From Euonymus europaeus (Eukaryota; Streptophyta; Magnoliopsida; Celastrales; Celastraceae), in contig OY756958.1 in NCBI GenBank assembly GCA_963580455.1, forward strand, positions 2,430,501 through 2,494,500: DNA of 64,000 nucleotides, read 5' to 3'. The notes under the pieces are model-generated. The model was not told the origin of the DNA, searched no databases, and worked only from the letters and a program-made list of their open reading frames with translations. The stretch's first letter is position 1, and every line of letters begins with the position of its first letter. Below, piece by piece: positions 44,805 to 57,679 of the stretch. A program made the translations under genes and the position numbers.

Positions 44805-45857
44805 TTATTCTTCAAAATGATGTTTATCAGAATGATAGAGATCATAAGGTGCCCAAAGATGATCAATTTGACAAGGCTTCCTAGAATCTAACCTTAACCA
44901 AGGTTTCCCTTTACCACTCCAATGCAAAAGACTAATAGGACCCGGATGCATTTTCCTGCATTTCCCTTCAAAATTATCTCCACCCAATCCATGTTGGTTC
45001 CATCTATGATTCACTGCCTTAATATTCCCAGCAAACACTAACAAAAATGGTGGTAATGACCCTAAATGATAAATCCTCTTTTGCTTTTGCACTGCCATCC
45101 ATTCCTCCACTTTCTCTGTATACCCTCCTTTCCTCCACTTCTCCACATCCACCACCATCACTCCTGTATTGAAATAACAAGGTTTTCTACCCCTAAATGT
45201 CTTGGACATATCCGGGTCGGACCAAAATGAATCTGTGAAATATTGTGAGAAATTTGCATGGCAATATTCAGGGGCTGCTACAACATTGTCTTCCATGTTG
45301 ACACTCCATAATTTGGCAATGTCGTCCACAACAACAATGTCCGAGTCCAAGTAGATTACTCTTTCTACATCAATGGACAGAAAATCAGCTAGGTAGATTC
45401 GCGCGTAATTGAGTGGTTGGTCTAGGGCTTGTCGAATTGATTTAGAGATTTTGCCACGGACACGATTGGAATCGAATCGATAAATCTTGAAGTTGAGGTA
45501 AGGGAAGGTGGAATTGATGCTGGAATAAAGTTCAGGGGCGTAATGTGCAGAGAGAATGTGGAAATTTAGGTTTTCAGGACATGTACAATGTTGTAACATG
45601 GACAATATTGCTGCCATTGTACCGCGTAAATAATTCGCATCCAGGGTCATGGCAATGTGGATTTTATCAGATTTTCTTGACCCGCATGAGTACCCATTTT
45701 GGAAAGCTGGGGCTTCTCGAAACTTTGGGAGCTCCGAGGAGGATGGTTTACGGATAATGGCATCGATACGGATGGCAGAGGTGGTGGTGGGTTGGTGTAG
45801 GAGGAGGAAGCAGAAGCAGAAGATGAGAGACAGGAGGCCAAGGCTCCATGAGGCCAT
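44805..45857 (-). CDS. Galacturonosyltransferase-like (GATL) protein, GT8 family
   Basis: Intronless, 350 residues, as is usual for GATL genes. The N-terminus [18 protein letters not shown] is a signal peptide or anchor to the Golgi. GT8 marks: [20 protein letters not shown], the metal-binding DxD in [18 protein letters not shown] (Asp171/Asp173), [15 protein letters not shown], and [20 protein letters not shown] near the C-terminus. Conserved cysteines are present (YSCGS, CTCPENL). GATL proteins are implicated in pectin or xylan synthesis in the cell wall; enzyme activity has been hard to show for most. The subgroup is uncertain. Confidence 0.93.
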   Translation of the reverse strand: MASWSLGLLSLIFCFCFLLLHQPTTTSAIRIDAIIRKPSSSELPKFREAPAFQNGYSCGSRKSDKIHIAMTLDANYLRGTMAAILSMLQHCTCPENLNFHILSAHYAPELYSSINSTFPYLNFKIYRFDSNRVRGKISKSIRQALDQPLNYARIYLADFLSIDVERVIYLDSDIVVVDDIAKLWSVNMEDNVVAAPEYCHANFSQYFTDSFWSDPDMSKTFRGRKPCYFNTGVMVVDVEKWRKGGYTEKVEEWMAVQKQKRIYHLGSLPPFLLVFAGNIKAVNHRWNQHGLGGDNFEGKCRKMHPGPISLLHWSGKGKPWLRLDSRKPCQIDHLWAPYDLYHSDKHHFEE

Positions 45858-47129
45858 CCTGTCTTGTTAGGGTTTTGGTGTGTTTTGGGAGAAGAAAAAG
45901 TTGGGTTAGATGATGATGATGTGAAATGGAGCCATTGAGGAGAAGGGACAAGGAGAAGGAGAAGGAGAGGTTTGGACATGAAAGCCATGCAAAGGTGGTG
46001 GTAGTTTTTTGTTTGATGGTTAGAGAAAGAAGTGTGTAAATAGTTTGGATATAAATTGTGAGGAGGAGAAAAAAGGACGGTATGTCCTACATTTATATAT
46101 AGGATGGCCCTTTATCAAATACTTGCTTTGATACAACTTTGTAGTTCTTTTCAGGTTTAATTGATGATAGTTGGAGAAGGGACGGTTTCTGGTCTTCCCC
46201 CATTTTTTGTCCATTCTTAGGAGTGAAAGTATGAGTTTTCGATTCGATTTTAGATAGAAATCAAAAAAATTGAAAATCGAAAACCGAAGTTGAGAAATAT
46301 GACAAACCAAACCGAATCGAAATTTATTAAACGGTTTGATTTTTCAGTTTAAATCGAATTTAGTCTTAGTCAAATGCATTTAATTATAGTCAAACCAACA
46401 TATATATACAAATATAATCTAACAGTAATAGTGGCCTTTATATATATATAATAGTAAAAGTGGCATCACACAGACACACATATATTTTAATTTTAAATAT
46501 ATAAAATATAATTCAATTTTTGGGTTGAAATTGAAATTGTTTTCTATAAACCGAAATCGAACTATAATCCGAACTATAAAAAATCTCAAAATCGAAACCG
46601 AATCAAACTTAGTTTTTTGGTTCGGATTACGGTTTAGAGTTCAAATCAGTTGGTTTCTTCCAACCCTATCCATTCTCGTGCACCCCCATTCGTGTCGGTT
46701 AGATTAAATATTCTAAAAGAATGAAAAGACATTTAAACATTTTTTTATTAAAAAAATTATTATTACAATAGAGGGAATGAATTGTATTCACTCTTTTAGA
46801 AGTATGGATTTAAGAAAAACGTGTTGGAGGGCCTAGGATAGGATGGGCTGGGCTGACATATTGTGAACCCAACCCAATGTATTGCAATTTTTGAGCCCAG
46901 CCTTGTTCGGTGGGCCTTGGCTACCAGCACCCGTTATTCAACATAGAAAGAAAAAGAAACTGTGCCATTCAACTATATCAATATGGGTAATATGCCTTTA
47001 CAACTGTGCCATGTGCCTATAAATTTCTTCTGTGCTATGCTGTTAAACTGAATTTAGAATTCTCAGTTACAAGATGACTAGCAAAAATTATCTAATACCA
47101 AGTTCTTTTAACGCCAGTATCTCTTCACA
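45858..47129. other. Spacer between GATL and PWWP genes
   Basis: Left end holds the GATL promoter. 46235-46660 is a degenerate repeat. A GGGCTGGGCTG and CCCAACCCAA patch lies at about 46842-46880. No gene is seen. Confidence 0.5.
46235..46660. repeat. Degenerate AAACCGAAT/ATTCGGTTT-type repeat
   Basis: Words such as CGATTCGATTTT, AAAATCGAAAACCGAA, AACCAAACCGAATCGA, AACCGAAATCGAAC and GGTTCGGATTACGGTTT recur on both strands. This kind of repeat is widespread in plant intergenic DNA. Some inverted symmetry between the two ends suggests a large hairpin or a MITE. Confidence 0.6.
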
Positions 47130-49516
47130 TTAGATTTTCCTTGGCACTGCTTGGTCATTTTGTAAACTCTTCCTAATGTCATCAACAATGTCTCTGCACA
47201 TACCCAAAAGGTTCAACAATGGAGTAGAGATGTCAACACTCTGGGAGGTGGCACAGATGCTGTTGTTGCATGCCTCAATTTGACAATGCTGCAGATTACA
47301 AGAATCAACAAACTGCTCAATTTCATGCACATTCAATTTCCAGTCAGGGAGAGAAACAAAAGGAGGTATGACCTTTCCAGATGACGTTGCGCTAATGGTT
47401 GCACTGGCAAGTGATGAACGATTATCTTCAGATTTTTGGATGCTGCTATTGACCACCAGCTGCTCTGCAGTACCTGCATCATCCCTACTGGAGAAAAGTT
47501 TCACCTGTAATTTCTCACTAGGTGTGCTCAATTCATTGCCCAGAGGCTTCTTCAGGCTTGACTCAAGATTGGCTCTTGGTTGCAGCACCAGCTGCCGAGT
47601 TTCTGTGGATTTCAGTTTCGGAGGATCGCAACATGTTGAGGAAGGTTCTTCAAAATTCTCCTTCTGTGAGGTAGGTAATACAAAAGAAGGCGCATCCAGG
47701 TCTTCTAGGTAGTAGTCAACTTTCATTTTGCCAAACATGGACCTGTTTGAAATTGCATGCTGATATGCCATTTGGGCATCAGCCTCACATTTGAACACAA
47801 CTCTACAGATTGCAGATTTCCAGAAAACACGAGGCGGAGAACGATCAAGAGGTCCAAAGCGTGCAAATCTCGCTTTCAGTTCTGAAACAGAGGGTAGTCT
47901 TGAGCGATGAGGGAATTGCATCAATAGCACTTTAGGTGCAACTCTTGTAGTTGTAGGTGCTTCAAGCTTCTTGAATGGATTTGGATTTGCATCCAGCTGT
48001 ACTGAAACAGCTGTGTTCATGCCTTTTCCTTCACTTGCATGGGACTTCACAGGCTCCTGGATTTCAATCTTCTTCTCAGCTGCCAATGACTTCGGCTTGT
48101 TTGGTCTCTTCAGCCGATTGGATGTTTTCAGAAAAGCTGGGTTTAAGTTAGTTTCTCCAGCCTTCGAAGCGTTTTCAGGTTTCAGCCGTTTTTTAGGAAG
48201 TTTTGGAGCAGAATGTAGATCTCTAATACTATTGGCATCCACTGACACATTAACTAGCCCATTTTGATTTTCAACCACCTTAGACCATCCTGGTTGGGCT
48301 TGTTCAACCTGAGATCTGTTAACCGATTCCGTTCTTTTTGGTTCCATCTTCATTGGTGCAGCTTCTTTGGAGGTAAGATAATTCTCTCTGTAAACTTGGT
48401 CATTCACTTTCACAGAACTAACATACCTCTTTCTTACTCTTGAATATTCAGCGCTTCTCAATGGCTTACTCAATACAGCTGCAAATGAAGAAGACTGACT
48501 TTATGAGAGCATGAAATCTAACGTATCAATATATTCAAAAAAGCTAATTAAATGAAGATACTGTCTGAACTAAAAAGCACAATCAAGATGAAACATCACA
48601 GCTCTACTCATCAAAATGAAATGTATACTGATAGAAAGAACAATGGTAATGGAAATGAAAAACCTTCAGAAACAAAATATTAGACTAAACCTACAGCATA
48701 TGGCAGTGAAGCCATGTATGATTTTAGAGAATCGCTACCTATTACAGATGTGAGTAATATTTGGTAAAGCTGAAGAAGAGAGCAACTAGACTGAAAATAA
48801 AAGTTAATATGTAATTCATTTATACCTTTACATGGGGTCTTATTTAGCTCATCCATAACCTTCATTTTGTTGACAGAGTGTTCTTGTTGAGCTCCAAAGG
48901 CTTGGATATATGTCTCGTCAAACTCCTCAAACACTGCGCTCCTGTAAGCAAGAACTCTAGCCAGTGCTTTAATCCTATCCAGAGTTTCATGCAAAATCAT
49001 ACATGGCTTCAATGCCATATGCTGTAAAAACTTCAGCATCTCAAATGCACAAAATCCGTCTCTTGCCTTCTTAATTTGTTTCACTGAGTACACTCCACCA
49101 GGTGCATATCCAACAATATCAACGGCAAGGAACCCTTCAACACCAGTGGGTCGAAAATTTGAATTCTGACACCAGCAAGACACACCCAGTGATGCCATCC
49201 TCGCAGTCTCATTCTTGGCCTCTTGGACAGCATCTACAAAAGATCGAGCTTTTGTTTGCTTCGATTTCTCAGCATAGTGAACATCAAAGGGGATAAGCTT
49301 TAATGGGTCAAACCAACCATAGCTATCATCCCCAAAAAATGCAACCAACACATGACCATCTATTTTCTCATTAAGCACACTGGGGACAGCAAATGCCTTG
49401 TTCAGTATCTGCCCCGGCCACCATGGATGTGATTCAACCTTTCCCCACACCATATCCCCAGCTTCATATCTGGGACATGGTGGCTTCGCAGAAGATATCT
49501 CAACCCAATCATCCAT
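47130..49516 (-). CDS. PWWP-domain protein with C-terminal RRM-like region
   Basis: Two exons, 48826-49516 and 47130-48478, GT-AG intron, 679 residues. The PWWP domain at about residues 17-110 (YEAGDMVWGKVESHPWWPGQ, VAFFGDDSYGWFDPLKLIPF) has the aromatic cage region that reads methylated histone H3 on chromatin. The middle is basic and low complexity (KLPKKRLKPENASKAG). Residues about 412-490 form an RRM-like fold known from plant PWWP proteins (VLLMQFPHRSRLPSVSELKA, FARFGPLDRSP, ICRVVFKCEADAQMAYQHAI). Relatives (PDP proteins in Arabidopsis) act with H3K27 methylation factors in flowering control; for this one it is inferred. The junction codon is split G/CT. Part of the last exon is duplicated in the chimeric pseudogene at 55.7 kb. 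Confidence 0.92.
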
Positions 49517-50805
49517 TCCTCTGTCTCCCCCTATTTATCTTCCTTCAAATGCAAACCCATAGTTCCTCACACTGTTCACTTTCCCTGTAGCTTCAGATAC
49601 AAAATCAATCCCAGTACAAACCCCAGATTCCCCTCTCCCACTTTTTACAATCTCTAACGTCTACATTATGATCCTTACCATAAACCTAATCACTCAAAAC
49701 CCTAGTTTTCTTAAACCCAGTCTTCCTTTACACTAAAGCAGAAACACCCACCAAATGACAATCAGGGTGATACACTATTCACTAACAGTACCTGCATTCA
49801 AACCATTTAATTAACATTTTAATAAATGTTCTACTTGAACCTACTCTGCAAGAACCATTACGGCATGAAGAGGAACAAAGCTGGTAATAGCTAGTTATGT
49901 CAAGAATCATATGAGAAGAGAAAGAGAGAGGAATCAAGAAGCAGAGGCCATATGTACCTTTCAAGCGCTGCTTGCTAGGCATCGCTTCATTGTTTGAGTC
50001 TCAAAATTGATGGTAGAACTTAAAACCCTGAGATTGAGAAACAAACAAACAAACAGAACGAGAAGAGAGAGAGAGTCTGCAGAGAGGAGGCTTGTGTGCC
50101 AGCCTGGTTGGTGCCACTGCCATTGACAATAGACAGTCACATTAATGCATTCCTTGCGTTTCATGCATTTGGCACATTTCTGTTTCTTTTCCATTTAAGA
50201 GTCGGACAAATGTAGTGATGCTTATATAGGGTAAAAATTTAGAATGAAATATGATATTATAATAAAATATAATAATTGAATATTATAATGAAATCTGATA
50301 ATCCATTGTAATTTATAATTGAATACGATGTTACAATGAAATGACTACCATGAACTGTTTATGTCTGAGTCATATAATATTTTCTTAAGTCTTTTAGGCC
50401 AAGTATGTCAACCTCTATAAAATCATGATAGGTCGCACTGCTGATTGCACCCAACCTATGCACCATTTTTTGTGGTATCAATTTTTTTAGAAAATATCTA
50501 GCATCATAAATTTAACGATAACTTTTTTATTCGAAAGTGATTGCAATCTAAAATTGAATATTTTGAATTTGCAGGCTACTCTCTAAGGTTGTTATTATTA
50601 AATAGCCCCTCCATTCTATTTCGGAATTATTTAATTAATGACAAATAAAAACAACGTTTTCATTGCCTATACAAGGATGATAATTTTAGCCATAATTGTC
50701 TATAGACCCTTTGCTGTACAACAGATGTTTTAAGGAAAAGACTGATGAAATGAGAATTCCAGCCACTGATCTTTGTGGTTTTGTGTTGTAACTTGACAGA
50801 AGAAG
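49517..50805. other. Upstream region of the PWWP gene and spacer
   Basis: The PWWP 5' leader probably extends into 49520-50100, possibly with a leader intron. An AT-rich block with repeated TATTATAATGAAAT-like words lies at 50240-50340. No gene is seen. Confidence 0.5.
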
Positions 50806-51037
50806 TGTTAGAGACGGTATTAACAGCAGGATCACAAGATCTAGTAACTTGATATTAAGCAGAGAATATCCTCAGCACACATACATTCACTTTCAGACAT
50901 TGCTTCTCTAACAAGGAGGAGCACCAATCATAAACAATAACTACGGGAAGACTAAATTACCCTTAGACAAAAACATAAAAGACATGACTGATATAGCAAA
51001 CTAAAAAAAGATTAAATAACAAGCAAATCACTCAACA
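50806..51037 (-). repeat. 3' LTR of the copia element
   Basis: 232 bp, bounded by TG/CA. Differs from the other LTR by four substitutions and no gaps. Lies at the low-coordinate end because the element is on the minus strand. Confidence 0.95.
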
Positions 51038-52428
51038 CTCCCCCTGATTTGCATCTTTGACATAACACCAAGTCTGCTTCTCATCTCATTAAACCTGTCT
51101 TTGGAAAGAGCTTTAGTCAATATGTCTGCCAACTGCTCATCACCTTTGCAATGAATTAGCTCAACAAAACCACGCTCAACTGCCTCCCTAACGAACTGAT
51201 TCTTAATTGCAATATGCTTAGTAACATCATGATCCACAGGATTCTTTGCAATAGCCACAGCTGATTTATTATCACAAAATATTTCAGTTGGATTTGATTG
51301 ACTCAGACCAAGATCCTTCAAAATCTTTCTGATCCAAACTGCTTGAGAAGCAGCCTTAGAAGCTGCAACAAACTCAGCTTCTGTGGAAGATAGAGCCACA
51401 CTCTTTTGTTTTTTGGAAGTCCAAGTGCATACTCCTGAACCAAGACTAAACACCATTCCTGAGGTGCTTCGCATGTCATCATGACAACCTGCCCAATCAC
51501 TGTCACAGTAACCATACAACTTCAAACTCTTCTTTGATTCATAGAAAACACCATACTCAAGAGTCCCTTGAAGATATCTCAGAACCCTCTTGGCAGCACC
51601 AAAATGAACATGAGAAGGATCCTGCATATATCGAGACAGCACAGAGACAGAAAACATGATATCAGGTCTGGTGGAGGCCAAATACAAAAGACTACCAATC
51701 ATACTTCTAAACATAGAAGCATTTGCTTTCCCAGAACCATCTCCTTTGACAAGCTTTTCATTTACCATTAAAGGTAAAGCAACAGAGTTACACTTCCACA
51801 TGCTAAATTTTTTAAGCATGGCAGTTGTATAACCTGTTTGGGATATGAATATTCCAGACTCTGATAGCTCCACTTCTATTCTCAAAAAATATCTCATTAA
51901 ACCCAAATCACTCATTTCATAAGACTTCTTCAAACTTTGCTTGAACTCTCTAATTTGATCTTCATTGTTACCTGTCAGAATCAAATCATCAACATAAATG
52001 GATACCACCAGCACATATCCATTCTTATGCAAAGTATAAAGAGTTCCCTCATTTTTACTTTTTTGTAATCCTTGAGACCTGGAAAATTTATCTATTTCAG
52101 CATACCAGGCCGTTGGAGACTGCCTCAGACCATAAAGAGCCTTCTTGAAATTATATACTTTGTGTTCTCCCCCTTCAACCAGAAAACCATCAGGCTGTGC
52201 CACATACACTTCCTCTTCAAGCTTTCCATTCAAAAAAATAGATTTAACATCCATCTGATGAATCTTCCAATTAGACTGAGCAGCCACTGAAAAAATTATT
52301 CGAATGGTTTCAATCCTTGCCACTGGAGCAAAAGTTTCATGGAAGTCTACTCCTGGTTTTTGAGAAAAACCTCTTGCAACTAATCTGGCTTTGCACTTCT
52401 GAACACTGCCATCTGGATTGACTTTCAC
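51028..52428 (-). pseudogene. Copia pol, reverse transcriptase and RNase H part
   Basis: 466-codon open frame without an internal stop. It holds the copia RT with CKARLVARGFSQKPGVDFHE at the N-terminus, the catalytic YVDDLILTGN, and RNase H with YCDSDWAG and SKKQKSVALSSTEAEFVAAS, then the integrated end. It is separated from the upstream part by a frameshift and an apparent deletion, so it is not translated as part of the polyprotein. Confidence 0.9.
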
Positions 52429-52442
52429 TTTATAGATCCATT

Positions 52443-54875
52443 TTACACTAACAATATCTCTTGTAGAGATTTAAACCTTTTGGGAGGAGGGCTTGTGTCA
52501 CTATCTTCACTGTCCTCTTCTGAAACATCATTAAACAAACCAGCATTATCTGCAATATCACCATCAGAGTCTGATTCCTCTGCATGAACAGTTTCAACTT
52601 CTGGAGGAACATGATCAACATCTGAAATTTCTTCAAGACCTTCATTGCTTTCTATATCAATACTCTTGTCATCTAAGCCACCTTTGATCTCATCCCATGA
52701 CAAAACAGATGACTCATCCACAACAACATCCCTGCTTGCCACCAATTTCTTGCTTTGAACATCATACACCCTATAAGCTTTTGAAACTGAATCGTACCCT
52801 ACCAAAATACCCTTTGAGCTTTTTTTATCTAACTTAGACCTTTTGGCTTCAGGAATAAGAACATAGCACACGCTGCCAAAAATTCTTAAGTGACTCACTG
52901 AAGGCTTTATCCCACTCCATGCCTCCATAGGAGTCATGTCCGTGACTGCTTTTGTAGGACACAAGTTAAGCACATAAGCTGCTGTGCTTACAGCTTCTGC
53001 CCAGAACACATGAGGAATACCTTTGGCTGTTATCATAGTCCTAGCCATCTCAACAAGAGTTCTATTTTTACGCTCTGCCACTCCATTCTGCTGAGGACTA
53101 TATCCTGCAGTCAACTGTTTCCATATCCCTTCATCTGAACAAAATTTCTCAAATTCAGTTGAGGTGTACTCTCCTCCTCTGTCACTTCTGAGTCTCTTGA
53201 CATGCTTGCCAGACTGTTTTTCCACCATAGCCTTCCATTGTTTGAAAAGAGTAAATGTTTGAGACTTTTCTTTGAGAAAGAAAACCCAACACATTCTTGA
53301 GAAATCATCTATGAATGTCAAAAAATACTTGCAACCATTCAAAGATTCAGTTTTCATAGGACCACAGAGATCTGTATGAATTAACTCTAAAATTTCTTTA
53401 GCTCTCCACTTAGCTTGCTGAGGAAAATGAGTTCTGTGTTGCTTACTCAGAACACAACTTTCACACAAACCTTCTACATGAGTAAGGTTGGGTAAGTCTT
53501 CTACCATTTTCTTCTGCTGCAGCAACTTCAGACTATCAAAATTTAAATGACCCATTCTCCTGTGCCACAATTCAGTAGATTTGGATACATCATTACTAAC
53601 TATTAAAGCTAAATCTCCTGTCTGATGAAAATCAACTAAAAAATTTCTTCTCCCTTTCATCTTGACAAACATAAGTTCTCTGCCCTCTCCATCATTATTC
53701 ATCACCTTGCAACCACCATCTGCAAACAAGAGTTTATAACCCTTCTCTACCATTTGACCTACACTTAACAGATTATGGCTAAGCATAGGAACAAATAGCA
53801 CATCAGTGATAATCTTACTACCAGATTCTGATTGCACCTTTACATCTCCTTTGCCAGTTGCTGTAACAACTTGACCATTTCCAAGTCGAACATTGGAAGA
53901 ATGATTATAATCTACTATTTCAAACAAATTTGAATTTCCTGACATGTGATTGCTACAACCACTGTCCAGATACCATTCTTCAGAACAATTTTGATTTTGA
54001 CTAACACCTTCACTAGCATAAAACAAATGCTCTTCTGGATTTTCACTATGATCAGCAAAATTAGCAGTATTTTCTTTCTTATTTCTACAATTCTTCTGAA
54101 TGTGTCCAAACCGTTTAAAGTTGTGACACTGTGGCTTACCTTTATGCCAACAATCAGAGGCCACATGACCTACCTTCTTACAAATATCACACTGAGGTGA
54201 CCCTGAACTAGAAGATGAATATGTACCTTTGTCTGAACCCTTCCAGGTGGACTGCTTGCCCTTTGAGCTTTCTTCTTTAAAATGCAGTTTAGCTTGAAAA
54301 GCTGTTTCCAGAGCCTGAGCATGATCACCCCTTCTCAATCTTCTTTGTTCATGAGATTCCAGAGAACCAACAAGCTCTTTTGGTCTTAAAGTTGTCAAAT
54401 CCTTTGATTCTTCCACAGCTGTAACCACTCCATCAAAACGCTCAGGTAAACTGATCAGCATCTTCTGAACCACCTTCTGATCTGTAACAACTTCTCCCAA
54501 AGTTCGCATCTTGTTCACTAGATTGATAACCTTGGCATAGAAATCTCTAATACACTCTTCTTCTAACATTCTTAAATTTTCAAACTCTCTTCTTAGATTC
54601 TGGAGTTTCACAATCACAGTCTTTCCATCTCCTTCAAACTCGGCTGCTAGGATTTCCCAAGCCTCCTTGGCAAACTCAGCTCGAATTATTCGTGGAAAAA
54701 TGTTAGAAGTCACACCATTTTGCAACCTTGATAATGCCTTAGCATTTACAAGTCTCTTGGACTCCACATCCTTCTTTCCAGCCACATCAAGACTGCTCTC
54801 ATCTTCAAGTTCCTTGTACCCGTTAAGCACTATGCTCCACAACCCTTCAGACATCAAAAAAGTCTTCATCTTCAC
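52443..54875 (-). pseudogene. Copia gag, protease and integrase part
   Basis: 810-codon open frame starting at an inner Met. Gag is followed by a zinc knuckle (CDICKKVGHVASDCWHKGK) and a second, degenerate one (CHNFKRFGHIQKNC, in which a Cys is replaced by Phe). Protease has WYLDSGCSNHMSG. Integrase has HRRMGHLNFDSL with the zinc-binding HHCC region, then FIDDFSRMCWVFFLKEKS, RSDRGGEYTSTEFEKF and GYSPQQNGVAERKNRTLVEM. The natural gag start upstream (ATG at 54945-54947) is cut by TGA at 54927-54929. The frame ends at SLQEI, after which the region expected between integrase tail and RT is missing. Confidence 0.9.
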
Positions 54876-54993
54876 TCGCCATGATGGATAATCAGTTCCA
54901 TCAAAAACTGGTAGAAAAACTGAAGCTCAGTCACTTGCAGAAGTCATGATCAAGATGAGATAACCAACCTTCAAACCTGTGCTTCGATACCAC

Positions 54994-55225
54994 TGTTAGA
55001 GACGGTATTAACAGCAGGATCATAAGATCTAGTAACTTGATATTAAGCAGAGAATATCCTCAGCACACATACATTCACTTTCAGACATTGCTTCTCTAAC
55101 AAGGAGAAGCACCAAACATAAACAATAACTACGGGAAGACTAAATTACCCTTAGACAAAAACATAAAAAACATGACTGATATAGCAAACTAAAAAAAGAT
55201 TAAATAACAAGCAAATCACTCAACA
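54994..55225 (-). repeat. 5' LTR of the copia element
   Basis: 232 bp, TG/CA ends, with the element promoter expected inside. Its inner border is followed on the minus strand by the primer-binding site. Confidence 0.95.
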
Positions 55226-55664
55226 GAAATGTGATAATGAAATGATTAAGCTCAAATTCTGGGTTAAGAGTCTTAAGAGATGACTAATACCAGTTTCCTG
55301 TAGGCATAGTATCTGAATTAAAACTTACAATTGGGTAATGAAGCAATTTACCAAAACCTTAGTAGTCATCATATGCACACCATAAGTGTTCCTACTCTTT
55401 TATACTATCAGCTATGAAATATTTTAATTTCATTCAATAGTGCACTAAAAACTTACAGTTACAGTACATGAACCAAAAGGAGACCTTAGACTATACTGGG
55501 CAAATACATGAGCCATATGAGATCAGTACTGGCCTGATAATAAAATTACTACATCGACAATATCGCTAAAGACGGCTAATACAAACTTAAGATTACTCAT
55601 ACATCCACCAGTCCAAATTTCAGAAGTAAATCCAATTTATTTCATATGAAAATTTACTTCTTAG
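55226..55664. other. Spacer between copia element and chimeric pseudogene
   Basis: AT-rich, no open frame or repeat that I can support. Confidence 0.5.
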
Positions 55665-56445
55665 GCTGGGTACGCAGTTTTATGGAGTACTTCCTATCCT
55701 TGCAACAGTAGCTTTGCACCTGGCTAAGAAGTTTACCAATGGACCAGAGATGTCAGCGCTCAGGGTGGTAGTACAGCTACTATCATTTTCCTTGCCTGGC
55801 CTTGGAGATGCTGCACATTACAAGCTTCCACAAATCGGGCTGATTCGCACATTTGAAATCCAGTCAGGGGGGTGAAGAAGAGGCATGACCCTTTGCGAGT
55901 TTGTTGTACAGCCATTGATTGTTACATGGGAAAAATGATCACCTTCAGAGGTCAAAATGTCGCCATAAACCACCACCATCCTCACCGGACATTAGTTCAA
56001 TGGGCGGGTTCTCACTAGGAACATGCACAGTACTCTCAGAAATCTTCCCCAACTCTTTCTTAAAGACGTGATTTCCATACAAAAAAACGACAATTCTGAT
56101 TTCGGTTTTAACCACAACTTGTGTTTAATTAGCATTCTCGGCTAATGTATTCAACGCCGGCACTGTCAAGTGGAAGTTGCCTCCGTGAGAATTTTTCAAT
56201 ACAGGTAACCAGAGAGATAAGATTGGACCGGGCTTTGTTGGTTGCTCGATTGACCAGCGATCCGTTCCCATAGTAGACACAGTTCTTGTGGAGCCGGAAG
56301 CAATAGCGGCCCGGATTTGGATAAGGAGATTCGTGTCTCGACGATGTTCTTGATGTTTGTTGCCCGTAAACGTTGCAGAAGGCCAAGGGGGTGAAAAGAT
56401 GCATCGAGTTTTGCACAAAGAGACGTCTTTCAAACGTCATAAGTG
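55665..56445 (-). pseudogene. Chimeric pseudogene: NIP7 fragment joined to PWWP-gene fragment
   Basis: On the minus strand, 56445 down to about 56028 matches the NIP7 gene at 37130-36770 (DPNPGRYCFRLHKN, NKARSNLISLVTCIEKF, then in a shifted frame GGNFHLTVPALNTLAENAN). From about 56025 to 55665 it matches the last exon of the PWWP gene (47140-47530), sharing TCTCACTAGG, AATCCAGTCAGG and AGAGATGTCA on the plus strand. Frameshifts (one near 56195) and gaps break both parts. The parent genes lie in this window on the same strand, but in the other order. The two were joined by duplication or by capture; no terminal repeats are evident. Confidence 0.85.
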
Positions 56446-57679
56446 CAAGGAATATTTGTTGTGACCTTAATTTAATTGGGCATTAAAGGATCTTTTGAAT
56501 AAATTGGGCCAAGCAAGGTGCAGTCCTGTAATTGAAGCCCATCATGTGTTAGAAGGAAGCAAAATGAAGCCCAATTTGCATAAAATAAAAAGTAGACAGT
56601 TATGAAGCAGTTGCAAGAAGTTAACGGGAAGAACTTGAGAGGTCTGCAAGATTTATCAAAAGTTTGTGATGTTGACTCAAATCAAATGGGATCAAGAGAG
56701 TTAAAAACATATGCTTTGTTTTCTGGGTGTTGTGAGAATGAAAGCAGAGAGAAGGAAGAGAATGAGGTGAGAGGAAGAGATGTAAAATAAAAGTAAGTTT
56801 AAACTATTGATCCAAGGGTCATTATAATGAACACGTTAAAGACCGGTACACTAGTGCGCCGGTACTCCCCTAATCCTCTACTTCTAGTAAACTAAACAAA
56901 CTTAACCTCAATTACACGTGGCGAGTTAATAACCGAACAATACTAATTATTTTCCAACATACGTGGCAACATCTTACTAATCCCATAAAATTGTTGCGCT
57001 TCTATTTTTTCTTAATTCATAATATGAGTTTAAGGAAACCATTATGCTATCGCTTCAGATTCGTCTGTTTAGGATAAAAGTTTTATCTGTTTTTAAATTT
57101 AATTAATTAATAATTCACAAATTATATTGGACCATCAGATTCGTCTCATAAGATTGGAGGGCTCAAGTGCTGGACAAGTTATTAACATGTTCAGCAGCGA
57201 ATCGATGTTTCCCGAACCCTGGATTTGTTAATTTTAAGAAAAATGAAAAGAAAACCAGATATGTTTGCGGGCCCAGCATTAACACGAAAAGAACATAGGT
57301 GGGTTGTGGGCCCACGGGCTTCGTATTCTATGCTCATCGTATCATCACCAATTGAAACTGAAATGGGCCTTGGAATTACCATCTCTTGGGCTTGGGCATT
57401 TCTGTTGTTTGTATACGTGGCATTGGATCGCAAAGTTACAAACCTAGGTTGTCAAAAGACTCCAAAGCCCGGCCTATCCGCATCATATGGTACATGGGTC
57501 TTAAACTTCGGTGATAGTCTAATAGTTAGTTTTGATGAGGCAAAATTGTACGGATTCAGAATATTCGGAAATATTTGTGCATGTGAGTTTTATGTGAAAA
57601 CAATGCACTTCAGGAAATTTTCTGATAATTTTACTGATATCGGTGTTATGTATATATACAACTCTATGACATATACGTT
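56446..57679. other. Intergenic
   Basis: No supported gene. The open frame at 57225-57701 (+) lacks family resemblance and crosses into the MITE, so I do not call it. A GGGCCCAC patch lies near 57310. Confidence 0.45.

Larger units (their letters stand above)
50806..55225 (-). mobile_element. Ty1/copia LTR retrotransposon, young but damaged
   Basis: Two LTRs of 232 bp (50806-51037 and 54994-55225) differ at only four positions. On the minus strand each LTR runs TGTTGAGTG...CTCTAACA. The primer site after the 5' LTR reads TGGTATCGAAGCACAGG, close to the usual tRNA-Met complement, and the polypurine tract before the 3' LTR is AATCAGGGGGAG. The internal order gag, protease, integrase, RT, RNase H is that of copia. 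I see no clean 5-bp target duplication. Gag has an early in-frame stop and pol has a gap with frameshift, so this copy needs helper proteins to move. Confidence 0.95.
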
